DNA of 64,000 bases from Lasioglossum baleicum (taxonomy: Eukaryota; Arthropoda; Insecta; Hymenoptera; Halictidae): positions 7,007,579 through 7,071,578 of the forward strand of contig NC_134935.1 of NCBI RefSeq assembly GCF_051020765.1, read 5' to 3'. Under the pieces are notes generated by a model that saw only the letters and a list, made by a program, of their open reading frames with translations, had not been told where the DNA came from and searched no databases. The translations under genes and the position numbers were made by a program. Shown in pieces: positions 1-11,529 of this stretch; positions within the stretch are counted from its first letter, which is position 1; every line of letters starts with the position of its first letter.

Positions 1-156
1 AATGGATAGTTAGCGAGCTTTATTTTCGCTGTTTCTGCTCGGGCCGCTATACCGCCGCACAGTGTAGGACGAGAAACGACCTGACGCCGATCAAAAATCT
101 GTAACTTCGCTTCTGCTTTGTATACTGTATTGAATTTTTCACAAGTTGGTCATTAC

Positions 157-353
157 TAGACTGCGGGTTTTATGCATTTCTAACAAAAATTTGCACGTAC
201 AATTTAACGCAGCGGGCATGTTAAAAGTATTTAAGGACGTCAATGTACTCATTTCAGCTTAATAGGGGATAATTAAATGAAGAATGCAATTTTTATTTGG
301 CTCCTGTAAACGATGCGAACATTTTTTTACTTTGCATAAAGAGCCGCAGTCTA
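157..353 (+). mobile_element. hAT MITE, TAGACTGCGG family, full length
   Basis: Ends are TAGACTGCGG and CCGCAGTCTA around a 197-bp AT-rich body. Flanking octamers gtcattac and ataatcac agree at 5 of 8 positions, so this is an older copy. The internal sequence (tttatttggctcctg) matches the copies at 8836, 37646 and 61288. Confidence 0.8.
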
Positions 354-1393
354 ATAATCACATTATATATTTCATGTTCTGTTAATTTTAGTCGAATTAA
401 TGGACTGAGCATCGAGATATGCATCTTCTTATCAGATATTCAATTTGAGTGCCGAAATTATTATACTTTTGATTGGTGCGAAATTGAGTCAAGTATAAAT
501 TACTGGAACTTTATAAATTAATAGCAATAGATAGGTAATAGAAATTAATTATAATAGATATAGAATTGGAATATTTAATTGTTTCTCAAGTTAAAATAAA
601 TACAAAATGCTTCTTTACAATTCAAAAAGAAAATGGTTTAATTGGTTCAATTTTGATCCTCACTGTAAGATTCTCTGCCAGAATTCGTCGTCTAGATTCA
701 GTGTCTGGACCACTGTGCAAACTACTGATTCCATCTGTCCCCGATGTGGCAACGTGGGAAAAAAACGAGGAAGGACGAGAAGACTATATTGATTTCAGTA
801 GCTGTTTCTTTGCGGAATGATTCGCGATAGTATCCTGGTTTTACTGGCCGACGATGTTCGTTCCGTGAACGTATGAAAGCGAAACGATTCTTCGTCTTCC
901 TCCCCCCATGAATCCCATATCCCCCGACACGGAAGACACTTGACCCGACACCTTCGTAAAACGAGCAGTAAAGAAGATTTACAGCGCTGCTATTTTGGGG
1001 AGGACATTGCGGGTTGCTCGTCTTCGGTGTCCATAATTACGTCACCTACAGCTAGGGCCGGTGACAGTCCCAATATATATTCCGAGTATCAATCAATTTA
1101 ATAGCTCGCGTTTGATTCGCTGCCATAAAAATGAAGGTGGTTCGATCTACTTAGGACTCGACAGCGATGCCTTGAAAAACGCTCATTTATGCGGATCGAC
1201 TGAGCACGTTCGCCGAGGCTTGCAGTTTTACTCTTTAACGCCACGAACGATTCTCAAACACGAAATGGCACGGTGGAGCCTCCCACATTCGAACTAATGG
1301 GGAGACAAAAGTGTACGGATTACAAAATGATATCAAAAAACAATGGTTTTTGGAAGAGGCCGAAAAATTACTTATTTCTTTAATACATGTGAC

Positions 1394-1513
1394 CAGAGTT
1401 GGGCAAAAATTTTATTTAAATAAAAATTTCGAATAAAGTGAGTTTACAACCCACTTGGAGAAACTCCAATTTATTCGAAATTTCTATTTAAATCAAATTT
1501 TTGCCCAACTCTG
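1394..1513. mobile_element. Short palindromic hAT-like MITE
   Basis: The 120-bp element has near-perfect inverted ends CAGAGTTGGGCAAAAA and a second inverted block TTTATTCGAAATTT. It is flanked by 8-bp duplications catgtgac (1386-1393) and catatgac (1514-1521), one mismatch. The CAG..GGGC end type and 8-bp duplication are hAT hallmarks. Confidence 0.85.
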
Positions 1514-1623
1514 CATATGACATTAAGTGAAATTAATTTTCTTTACTTCAAGTTTGCATCATAGGTAAGCTTATTCATTTACCTATATTTTAAGCATAGG
1601 AGAATAGGAAAAAGACTATAGTA

Positions 1624-1884
1624 TTGAGATATAACAGTCGGTATAAAGAGATAAGGGTAGAGAAAACACCAGTGTACATGAAGAGAGGGTTGAAAGAAGA
1701 GAAATGGAGCAGAATAGCGAGATATAGATTAGGAAATGAAAGGAGGGAAGGAATACAAGAAGGGATACAGAGGAAGTTAAAAAAGATATTAGCAGAAGAC
1801 AGCCTGGGAGAGGGGTGGATGGCAAAGTTAGAGAGAGAAAGGAAAAGCATGATAGAAAATGTGAATGAGAGAGGAAGAGAATAA
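1624..1884 (+). pseudogene. Fragment of a LINE ORF2 C-terminal region
   Basis: The 86-codon frame has no real start (it opens at TTG). It reads like the basic, Glu/Arg-rich segment near the C-terminus of non-LTR retrotransposon polyproteins common in ants and bees: YKEIRVEKTPVYMKRGLKEE, then WSRIARYRLGNE, then GEGWMAKLERER. The CCHC-like cysteine motif expected between the last two segments is missing, so this looks like an internally deleted remnant. An A/G-rich tail follows to about 1990. The assignment rests on recall of the protein pattern; no catalytic reverse transcriptase motif is present. Confidence 0.45.
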
Positions 1885-2010
1885 AAAAAGGAAGAATGGA
1901 AGGATGAGAGTGTGAGAGGGTAAAGGTGAAGGAATAAGAGAGACTACAGGGTGAAAATAAAGAAAAGAATTGTAAAGGGAACGGGATCTCTTTGTGTCTC
2001 GTAAGGGAAC

Positions 2011-5000
2011 AAATATATTACGTACATACATACCTACATTTAAAGCAAAAATTCAAATAAATTCAAGTGAAAGATCAGATTCTGAGAAGAAATATAAAAC
2101 TGCAATAATCGTGAAGGATAATCTTCATGCAATTTTTCCATCCGTTCATAATAATTTGATCTTTCTGTGGCATAGGGGTTGTATGTGGGGCAGTTGATTT
2201 TCTGGGATCGATGCGAATCCTCTGGAACAATAAAACCGCAAAAATCAGGCGTGCTTTGAAATCTCACGATCGGAAGCTTGGAGATCGAGTGGAATGGTAG
2301 TTGGCCGCATTTTGGTGACCGTGCGACTGATTGGTCTGTTCCGTGACCGAGGATCCTGATCGTTAGTTTCATCACGTTGCATGAAAACTGCTTTCCCCAT
2401 TTTTCTGCTCGACTTTCTATCGTCGTGGAAGCGACAGAGGGTCGCGATTGAAACGCGAACAGGCATCAGCTGGTACGACGATCGAGGAGGGAGAGCACGG
2501 ATCGGTTTCACCTCCTCGATCGGCAGACGTCCAAGTGAAACAAGATCAAAAGCGTCTTTTGCGGGACGTGCTTACTCAGTCTAGTTGGCCACCGTTGCCA
2601 ACCTCGTAGCGAGAAACAATTAGAGGATCGTTAAAACGGTAACGATCCGCTAACGATCGCTGCCGTTAATGGCGGGAACGGGATCGATGCAATTTTAGAG
2701 GTTGGTAATCGTTCCCAACTGCCGCATAATATCTCTTTCCATTGTTGTCCGCGGAAGACTGCGAATTAGTTGTTTTACCTCCGCTGCGGATATATCTACC
2801 GGGTGTTCCGAAGTACTGCGATTTTTCTAAAAATAAATTCGACAATTTTACAGACGTCTGTTTTATACGGACGGTTTCTTTGTTCAATTTTTTATTCGCT
2901 TCTGTTTAAAGATCTTTTTTTGTTTGCTGTTTTACTACAGGGCTAAAATTTGTCGATTCCAGCGTGCAGTAAAGTTCCAACTCGGAGCAACAAAAAATTG
3001 TAATAAGAACTTTACGGGAAAGCAGGGGCAAAGCACTAAACCAAAACAATGGATCAATTAAATTTACCTCGTTCCAGCTATCGCGACTCCCCCTGTCGTA
3101 AAGAGACATCGATGTAATTAATCTTTCTGCTTAACGTCGTCGTTACGTGTGATGTATTTTTAAACGCTGATTTTCTTTGTTAAACCGACATTCGTCCCTG
3201 GTGTCAATTTGACACAGTTTTCCCGAAATAAGTTATACTGTTCTGATATTTGCAGGTAAATCTGCCCGAAACTTCGTGTCTTTTGTTTTTCGAAAAACCT
3301 CAGAGATGTTAACTGATCAATTTGAAAAAAAATCTTCCGATCGAACCACTAACAGCGTAATAACCTAAGCTGATCACGCTTCGTGATCCACGCTGTATAG
3401 TAAAAATGTGACGCATACAAGTCGGATCATTCAACTTTCTGTTAGCTCCGCAGTGGGCTGGTAATAACAGTACGCTTTGAATCTAAACACTGCGAAGCAT
3501 TGAAGCGGATTCAGGTAGTACGGAAAGCATCGAGTATTCTCTTTCGAACGGTACACCTGAATCTCGTGGTTGATTGCCGGCACACAAGTCCACCGGTGTT
3601 ATTTTACAAGTGAGAGCCGCAGCCCTGGTCGAGCTTTTTCCAGCGGATAAAAAATTTGATTTTCCACAAAGGCATCGTCGACCGGCGTGCTCTTTCATCA
3701 CCGATTGAGTAAAGTATCGCAGCCGGTGTACATTTAATTAAATCGGATGAAACCGTTGACCGGTCACTCGTTGTGTTTAATCAGAACGACGAATCGTTTA
3801 GAACCGTGTTTCTAATCAGCGAGCGCTCGAATTTTCCCGGAAAGTCATTTCCAATTGGCTAGAGATCGACACGAAAATCGTAGAATTGTTCGCATTATTC
3901 ATTCAAATCCCCTTTTATCAAATATACATCGAGTGTAAAAACTGTGGTCGCAACAAAATACTTTATAATCTAATAGTTTGTATTGCGTTATCATTCTTTA
4001 TTCCCAAGGAGTTTCGTGTTTCACTTACAAAGGAGCATAATTCTTTAAGCGGAAAGTTTTCATTCGAGACCAATCTTTTAAAACGCGTAAAGAAAGTTTT
4101 TTAATTTAAAGCGGGTGCTATCTCCAAGGCACTGAATTTTAATAACACGCTAATTTTCATGCCGAGGTATTTACGAGAATAAGGATTTTGGGATATTAAA
4201 ATCTTTTTGTACTTCACTTATACGGTCAATATTTTATAACGATGCAAAGTAGCTCTAAAAATACTTCTATTCTCAGTTATTCATTGACTCTGAGTTACGT
4301 AAAGAATTGAAATGTCTGTTGAAAATTATGCAATCAACAAGAAATCCTCGCGAGCACTCCTCGCAGTGTTAAGCAACTCGTTGGGAGATTCTAATTTAAG
4401 TGGAAGCTTTTTCAGAAAGTTTCACTTTATCCTTCGCAGAAGAAGCGCGAGGAGACTGTTTCGAAACATGCGATTACTGTAAACTTGCAAAACTCTGTTA
4501 TTAGGCAAATTGTAACAGTTCAGCGCCCACGCAGTGTTTTCTGTTTAAAGCTGAACATGATTTTTCAGGAAGTTTCGATGATGAGACAAAAAAATGTTTT
4601 ATACGAAAGTGAATCAACAAATTTTGATACAAAAGTTCTTTTAAATGTTTATTCTTTAAAAGATCCAGGTCACTTTTTAATTCAATATACATTTTTTATT
4701 AAAGATCAATATTATATTTTGTCTTCACAATGCTGTAGCTGATGTCGAAACGAATCCAACGATCGACAATGTGCTAAAATCTTAATGAACTGCTGGATCG
4801 TCGTGGAAAGGGTAACTTTTTCCCCTGGTACGAAAAACGATTAGAAAGTGACGGGAGCACGTCGCTCTAGAAAAATGAATCGGACACACAGAATCGACTG
4901 GCACGTGCTCGCAAAAATCATTTGTTCGAACCACCCGGCTGCAGAGGCCACGTTTTACAAAATATAATATTGAACGTTTCCGCGGGTGACAAGAAAGTGT

Positions 5001-5020
5001 CACGTAATTGGCGAATATTT
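2011..5020. other. Intergenic, upstream of gene A
   Basis: Apart from the repeat at 3180-3300 I see no gene, RNA or element. Open frames here are short, mostly without ATG or domain. The last few hundred bases may hold gene A's regulatory sequence. Confidence 0.6.
3180..3300 (+). repeat. TTAA-ended dispersed repeat (GTGTCAATTTGACAC type)
   Basis: Starts TTAAACCGACATTCGTCCCT and then ggtgtcaatttgacac. It shares about 100 bp with 49325-49431 in reverse orientation (gaaataagtt, tatttgcaggtaaa). Likely the end of another TTAA-type element. Confidence 0.6.
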
Positions 5021-5023
5021 TCC

Positions 5024-5060
5024 TATAAAAGCCCGCGCGAATGTTCAGTTCGCCATTAGC
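5024..5060 (+). promoter_or_regulatory. Core promoter of gene A (TATA plus initiator)
   Basis: TATAAAA lies at 5024-5030. Two initiator-like sites follow: TTCAGTT (A at 5047, about 23 bp downstream, rather close) and CCATTAG (A at 5055, 31 bp downstream, normal arthropod spacing). From either start the first ATG is the 5114 start codon, giving a 5' UTR of about 60 bp. The combination of TATA box, short leader and tiny first coding exon is typical of insect cuticle genes. Confidence 0.6.
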
Positions 5061-5113
5061 CTGTCGCATCATTAGGGGAGCAGGTTAACGTTGTGCGACT
5101 TCCGCGAATACTG

Positions 5114-6677
5114 ATGGAGCCCAAGGTATGCCGTGCGGGTTGAAATAAAAGTGTATATTGTATATTCAGAGACGTCTTTTGCTCCGGGAACATTCATATC
5201 GCGTCCCCGGAATTCCGGACGCGGACGTGCTACTCTATTTTCTTCTGGATTATCTAACAGTGTTATGTAATCGTGGCTCGTTTTTCCCGATTATTCCAGG
5301 TCCCGCTTTGGATTCCGCTGATCGCGTCGATTGTCGCGGTGACGAACGCCGCGTTCGCACATGCACCGGCTGCTGACATAACGAGGACGGTTTCGGCAGA
5401 TAAAGGCGGCCGTGATAACAGGGATCACGAAGTTAATGCGCACGAGGAACACGGTCCCGGGGACAGATACAATCGTCAGAGTTACAAAGATGGTAACGCG
5501 TTTGGTAAAGGCAACACGAAAGCTCTCTTTGTTTCACCGGATGGTTCTCATGCTAAAGCTCCCAAAGGAGCTGACGCAATCCTTTTGCCTTTTGTGCATA
5601 GAAACACACCGACTGGGTCCACCTAAAATGTGGCTATTTAAATATCTCGTTTATTTGTCGTGACTAGACTAAGTATCTTCGTGCGTTCAGTATAGGAAAA
5701 TTGAGAAGATGAAATACAAACTTGTCGAAAAATTACAAAAATTGACGATGTTTCTATTTCTTGCAATCGATACAGACAATTTTTATTTTGCATAAAGATC
5801 CGCAGTTTAGTGATGACACAACAAACGGATCGAATGCTTTGCAAATTTTATTTTTTTCTCAAGGTCATTTTTTCCGGATTTTTCAGTCTTGTATATTTTT
5901 TTTCCTTGCATATTCTAGTTGACATTAAAACGCATTCAGAGATATTAATAGCCTGACCTCGAAGTGAACTCATTTTATCCAAATTTCGATGCAGACAATT
6001 TTTTGTTATTAAATTTGGACCTATATTATGAAACAAAAATGTGTATAACAGAATAGTGTGTAATTTGAAGAAATATAATCATTTTTCGTGTAACATTGTT
6101 TCTAGGAAGTATTGTCTCGAAGTATGATTCCTTGGGACCGAACCTGAGCGGAAGAGGTCATCGAAATGGTCCGAATGGAGGCGTGAAAGGTGCCGGAGGC
6201 GACTCTGATGACTACACTCACGACTACAATCATGATTACCGTCACAGTCACGGCTATCGTAGTTATCACCGTCATTCCGATGGCGGCAAGGACGGAGACG
6301 ATGGTTATCACGGCCACTATCGTGTTCAATTCGGACAGGATCACGAGGGAAAAGACGACGGAGATCGCGGAGTTGATCAGGACGATTACAAACAGTCCGA
6401 TTACCATTATAACAATGGATTCGAAATTCATTTTGGAGATGGTGGAAAAGAGAATGACAGGCAGGGCAGCGAGCCCAGTAATAAACAGGGTCTTAACGAC
6501 GAGTATAATAAAGGTGTCGATAACCACGGACCCGATCATCATTACGCGTACACAGAGGGCGGTGGTAACCACGGGAAAGATTACCCTAACTTCGGGGATG
6601 ATCGTCATTATCGTCACCATAAGCGAGACCATGATCACTGGAACTATCGTTACGGGGTTGTTCATAGTGACCACTAA
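5114..6677 (+). CDS. Gene A: secreted His/Asp/Gly/Tyr-rich protein, three exons
   Basis: Seen: exon 1 (5114-5125) reads MEPK from the first ATG after the promoter and ends AAG|GTATGC. Exon 2 starts at 5300 after TTATTCCAG. Exon 3 starts at 6106 after TTTCTAG and ends at TAA 6675-6677. The exon 2 donor is either 5492|GTAACG or 5504|GTAAAG; both are phase 1 and rebuild a Gly, giving about 258 or 262 residues. Residues 1-24 form a signal peptide (VPLWIPLIASIVAV core, AFA|H cleavage). The mature part is hydrophilic. Exon 3 is very rich in His, Asp, Gly and Tyr, with DY/HDY/YRH-type clusters and no RR domain, cysteine framework or transmembrane segment. Inference: an extracellular structural or metal-binding protein, possibly cuticular, because its tiny first exon matches the RR-2 gene downstream. 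Intron 2 carries a hAT MITE (5665-5809). Alternative: exon 2 reads on to TAA 5624-5626, giving a 112-residue protein. I do not recognise the family. Confidence 0.72.
5665..5809. mobile_element. hAT MITE, TAGACTGCGG family, in intron 2 of gene A
   Basis: The right end GATCCGCAGTTTA is clear and the left end TAGACTAAG is decayed. Flanking octamers gtcgtgac and gtgatgac match 6 of 8. Its presence supports reading this stretch as intron. Confidence 0.65.
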
Positions 6678-6799
6678 ACTAGCTTGTAATAATCAACGAA
6701 AATTGTGCTGTTCGCGTTTGTGACAGACGCACTACGGTAACGATTATATTTATGATTAAAATGATAATACTAAATCGATTTAGAATTTCTGTGATCCGC

Positions 6800-6845
6800 A
6801 ATAAATTTATAAAACAGGAACGACTTTATTTTACCGATCAATAAA
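6800..6845 (+). terminator. Poly(A) signals of gene A
   Basis: AATAAA occurs at 6800-6805 and again at 6840-6845, about 125 and 165 bp after the stop codon at 6677. No closer canonical signal is seen. Either could define the 3' end. Confidence 0.55.
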
Positions 6846-6849
6846 ATCG

Positions 6850-7900
6850 CGAGGGAATTTGGTTAACAAAATTCGCGTGTTCGCTAAAAGAGAAAGAAAG
6901 CTTTCCGTTCATGAATGTTAACGCAGACTGTTAGCAGATAAGTGATTAAAAAGTTATATTGAACGAAAAACCTGAACAATAATTTACCAAACAGAAAATA
7001 CCGTTCTCTCGTAACACAATACTCAATATGATTTCTATTTTGTATTAATACCTCCGTTACTAGTCTCATTATGTTCGATATCGACATTCCATATAATCGA
7101 CGTCCGAGATATTACAATTTTAAATATAATTCTAAAATACAAGGTATATTACACCGATTTTAATTATGCTATGTTCGCCGTGTCAAATTCAAAAGCTCGC
7201 CAGTTCTCTGACGACCGTATTAATTCAACAAAAACTCCAATTAAACGGAATTATGTATATTGTGCATAGAAATGTTGAGTTCATTGAATTTTGCTCGCAG
7301 CGCGATTTAATAACGAGGAGGAAAAACATTTCTGATGGAAAAAAGAACGAATGTACGTCCATTAGTCGGAATAAATACAACTTGAGGATAATGAGAGCGT
7401 TCTCGAATATTCGCAGCTGTAATTTCAGAAAATATTATGCTCGTTACGGCAGCCGGAAGGACAAAAATATAGCGAAATCGATGTCTGCGGCGGGCGGGTC
7501 GTAGCCATAATCGGCCGGCGATATTCAACGATGAATATTTCTACGGCAAAATTGACACGCGTGTTCTGTGCATGACGCAGATGAAGAGAATTGACGAGAA
7601 GCAACATTACAGAGGCACCGAGGGATGGATAATCAAAGATTGATGTTTGCGCCTGCCGCGGCTCGTCCAATATCAGTCAGACCGGGTGATTGATCGGAAC
7701 ATCGAAACCTTTTATGGATAGACTGTCTGAAAATCCGCAAGGTTATTCCGTTACACGAAGAAAGAATGAACGAGTGTACCTGGACCCCTCCATTTCCGTC
7801 ATCTCAACTCCTTTCGCGATCCACGATGAAACAGATATTCTACATAAACGAATATCCTCGACTAGATTCTCGAAACTAGCATAATTTTCGATGCCACGAG
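6850..7900. other. Intergenic, nothing recognised
   Basis: AT-rich with a GC-richer patch near 7440-7700. Overlapping short frames on both strands have no family signature. Confidence 0.6.
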
Positions 7901-7903
7901 ATA

Positions 7904-8824
7904 CAGTCCTCGACAAAATAATAAGATACCTAGCACATTTTTAAATTTCCTATACTTAAAGATAGAAAATGTACAATCCGCTGTATCCTGTATTATTACA
8001 TACTATGTATTTCCAAAGTAAACATGTAAAATCTTAAGATTGTATCGCGTACCATAGCTAACTTACAATTAGAGAAAGATATGTAAACACGGTCTGACAT
8101 TAATTCGACAAAAGTATAAGACACTAACAGAAAAATGTTTGATTAAGCAAATAAAAATACAAAATTAATACTTTGGATACCTCCTTTGAATTGAATCACG
8201 TCTAGTAATCGCTTTCGGATAGTTTTATATAACTTTTTGATTCGTTTTTGTTCTAAATGTGTCCAATTGTGATTTACACTTCCTTTTAGTTCATTTACGT
8301 TATTATATTGTCTCCCATTCGCGTAGAATCGCCTTGACAAATCTCCCCACATATTTTCTATAATATTTAAATCGGGAGAACGAGCGGGCCATTCCAAAGT
8401 ATTAATATTTTTTTAAGAAAAGGATTGTTTCATAGATTTTGCAGTATGGATTGCTGCATTATCCTGTTGAAAAATATAGCCACAGCGCGTGATACCAGCT
8501 GCAATAAATGTAATAAATGTACTTATACTGTAAGAAAATCACAAGATTCAACGTCTGAATACGTTCGCAGTAGTACACTTAATGGCACAAGTCACATGAG
8601 TGGAAATGGGCCAAATGTCTTATACTTTTGTCGAAGCAATGTCAGTCCGTGTTCACATATCTTTCTCTAATTTTGCTATGGTATGCGATACAATCCTAAG
8701 ATTTTGCGTGTTTACTTTGGAGATAGTATGTAGTATTCAGGATATAACGGAGTGTACACATTCCACCTTCAAATACAAGAAATTTAAAAATATGCTAGGT
8801 GTCTTATTATTTTGTCGAGGACTG
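7904..8824 (-). mobile_element. Tc1-like DNA transposon with about 220-bp inverted repeats, internally deleted
   Basis: Both ends start CAGTCCTCGACAAAAT (right end read in reverse) and are flanked by TA (7902-7903, 8825-8826), the Tc1/mariner target duplication. Inverted similarity continues for about 220 bp (7904-8125 against 8608-8824), including shared GAAAGATATGT and AAGTATAAGAC blocks. This is a long-inverted-repeat architecture like Minos or S elements. The 921-bp body keeps only the 3' third of a transposase, on the minus strand. A hAT MITE with its own duplication begins 12 bp past the right end. Confidence 0.9.
8143..8490 (-). pseudogene. Tc1-like transposase, C-terminal remnant with frameshift
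   Basis: Reading right to left, the frame begins GITRCGYIFQQDNAAIHTA, which matches the block around the second catalytic Asp of Tc1-type transposases. A frameshift in an A-run near 8411-8417 precedes EWPARSPDLNIIENMWGDL, the block carrying the catalytic Glu. The spacing fits the Tc1 DD34E pattern. The frame then runs to a stop at 8143. The N-terminal DNA-binding part and the first catalytic Asp are deleted, so the copy cannot encode an active enzyme. Confidence 0.88.
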
Positions 8825-8835
8825 TAAGTAATTAG

Positions 8836-9029
8836 TAGACTGCGGATTTTATGCATTTATGATAAAAATGGGTAGGTACAATATAAAGCACTGGACAGAT
8901 TACAAAGATTTAAGGACATCAGTGTGTATTAGTTTCGCTTTAATAAAATGATTCAAAAATTCAAGAAGTTTCTATTTGGCTCCTGTGTCTTGCAAACAAT
9001 TTTTATTTTCCATAAAGATCCGCAGTCTA
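8836..9029 (+). mobile_element. hAT MITE, TAGACTGCGG family, full length
   Basis: A 194-bp copy with intact ends and flanking octamers gtaattag (8828-8835) and gtcattag (9030-9037), 7 of 8 identical. It sits 12 bp past the Tc1-like element. A stray left end (TAGACTGCATATTTTATGC) follows near 9053. Confidence 0.87.
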
Positions 9030-9059
9030 GTCATTAGTGACCGATGCAACTAGACTGCA

Positions 9060-11340
9060 TATTTTATGCAGCAGTGTTGTGTCACTCCCAGTTGTATTAT
9101 TTCAAAATTATTCAAATTATCAACACAGTAAAGTATTAAATAAATAATAATAATAATTATCAATAGTAGAACTTCCCTTAGTAGAAGGGGAGGGTCTTGT
9201 TGACAAACGTTTTGAGACAAACGTGCCCACCACTGCTCTAGGGGAAGTACTGAGCGAGAACATGAAGAAACGGTTCGCGTGATTGCGTCATCTCTTTCGT
9301 TGTACGACCTCGTGCATGTTATGGCACAGAATCAATATTTGAGTCTAACTAGTTTCACTCAAATTGTTCCTTACAAGCATTAAATCGCTCATCTTCCTCT
9401 ATACTTGCGAAATGAGAACGCGCGACTGCAGAAATAGTTGACAAAAAGGAAACATGTTAACAACTTCAGAATAGGACATTCAAATAGCACACACTCCCAC
9501 GCTGTAACAAAACAGGAGCCAGAACTTTGTAACCGACGCTGTAACGTTAATATCAACATGGAATACATTGCGGTTGCCCCAAATTCAGAAATGCGAGAAG
9601 AAAATGCAAAAGAGCCACGTGCATTCTGTTATCATTAAACCAGAACACACGCTGTAAAAAGAGATCCTGTAAGTCCTGGATTGTTTGAATGGATTAAGGG
9701 GAGTTCTCATGTTTAGGGACACTGTTCAAACAACTTCGATGACTTACATGTAACTCGCTGATAATGCAAACACGAAATTATTGAAAGAGTGCTCCGAGCA
9801 AATTTATTTTCCATTCCAGCGGAGGTGGCCGAGTTAAATGAGACACCTCCTGTATTAAGACCGATTGGAACCAATGGAAATTTTCAATACTTTGCGAAGA
9901 GCCCTGTTAGACTTCCAAGTAAAATGAAAAGTCGGGATAGTTCTGGCTCGGTCTACCGGCGATTTGTCAAGGCGAAGTGCTGAACAAGTTAAACAATTTA
10001 TGTGAAGAGCTCGACGATGACATGTCCACGGGACATAGGAAGGAAGCATCGATTCTCGAAGACGTTCCTTCGACAACCGGGACGGAAGTAGGAAGTATCT
10101 CCCCCTTCCCGTGCCCACGGGCGGAAACAAATTATCTGTAATCGATGATCAATCGGTCTGGTCGGAGTTCAAACTTTCGAACTTGACGACTCGTGGAAAC
10201 GGTTCCGTCGTTAGGAAATTATAGTCGAGTCTCGAATCTGTACCAACGGTACTTAGAAAGTAATTACTCCGAGCGAGGGCGGCAACAAAAAGCTCCCTAC
10301 ATTCGCCGACGTCACTTTTAAATTTATACGAACCCGGTTGGTACACACGACCGTCAAACGTTATCATAAATCGAGAATGCAGCATACAGGGACCGCGTTA
10401 CCTTTATTACTTCTTTGCAATGAGAGTTTATGAGAATCGCTAGAAATTTTCAAGTTGAGCTGCCATTCAGATTTTCAGATAACAACTGAAAAAACGAAAA
10501 TCTTCCTCCTGTGAGAACGATTGGAAGAGGAAAAGCTGTTGAGCTCAAATAATAATCTAAATATAACCGCGATTCCTTTAAATAAAATAAATTAATAACC
10601 GAAAGACGGGGGAAAAGAGAGAGAGGGGCGCAGAGATCAGAAAAGCCACGTTTCGCGATTAAATAAGCTACAAATGAGATTTCGCCGGCAGCTCTCCGCA
10701 TTATTGGAATAAAATTCCAGTGGTGTGGACGTCACGAGTGTTCCTCGGCGGCGACCCGACGGAATTCTCCGGGAAAAATGGTTTCCAGGTACACTGGAAA
10801 TTTTTCCGCGGCGAAATGAAGATATCTCGGACGGACGGTGGTTCTGGATGACCTTTCAACGTTTCGTGAAATTATAGCGGCATTCGTTTCCCCCTTTTGT
10901 GTCTCGCCGGCTGAATAGTAACGTCTACGAAAACTTTCGTACGACTGAGAGGACCGCTTTACACCGCGGAACAATGAGCGGGGCCGCGAGATTCCGCGCT
11001 TTGAAAGGAGACCGGGTACCGCGGGTCCCTTCCGCGGTAAAAGCGTCCGAGCAAATTTATTTCCGGCCGGTCGACCCGACCCAACCCGCTGCGCCGCCAG
11101 ACGGGTCCGAAGTTCGGGTAAAAAACCCCTGCGACCGTCTAACCTGCTCGATCTGCCCCTCGCACTTAATGGCAGCAGTCCCTGTAAACGGCTTGCTTTT
11201 TTCTTGGCAATTTTTAGCAATTTATTGCGAAGAGACCAAAGCGCTAATCCTTTCGGAACTTTTTACGGGAATACTTTTACTTGCACAATTTTTATGATAA
11301 CGAAATTAGACTTATTCAATTACTTTCGGAACCACCTAAT
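9060..11340. other. Intergenic, nothing firm
   Basis: The GC-rich stretch 10700-11200 is open on both strands, but the 162-codon minus frame is Arg-rich and patternless, as expected by chance. No splice-supported exon was found. Confidence 0.55.
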
Positions 11341-11351
11341 AATATCATTAC

Positions 11352-11528
11352 TAGACTGCGGATCTTTATGCAATTATGGCTCTTGAAATTTTACAAAAAA
11401 TGCTAGGATATAAAATATGACAGAATTTAGTACGATTTTAACTTATTTCAGTTCTAAAAAAGGCTACTACCACAGAAAAGATATTATTTGATTCGAGCTT
11501 CTTAAAATTCGTCTATAAAAATTGTAAT
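11352..11528 (+). mobile_element. hAT MITE, second subfamily, right end lost
   Basis: Left end TAGACTGCGGATC with the octamer atcattac before it. The body (aatttagtacgattt, ttcgtctataaaaattg) matches copies at 31320 and 36218. The CCGCAGTCTA end is missing. Confidence 0.7.
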
Positions 11529-11529
11529 T

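Noticed and set aside
6102..6674. 190-codon minus-strand frame opposite gene A exon 3
   Set aside because: Antisense shadow of the His/Asp codons, giving monotonous Val/Ile/Thr.
9068..9236. Possible hAT element with CAGTG ends
   Set aside because: Ends match only weakly and no 8-bp duplication flanks them.
10732..11297. Overlapping long frames on both strands
   Set aside because: GC-rich stretch open in several frames. Composition is Arg-rich and patternless.
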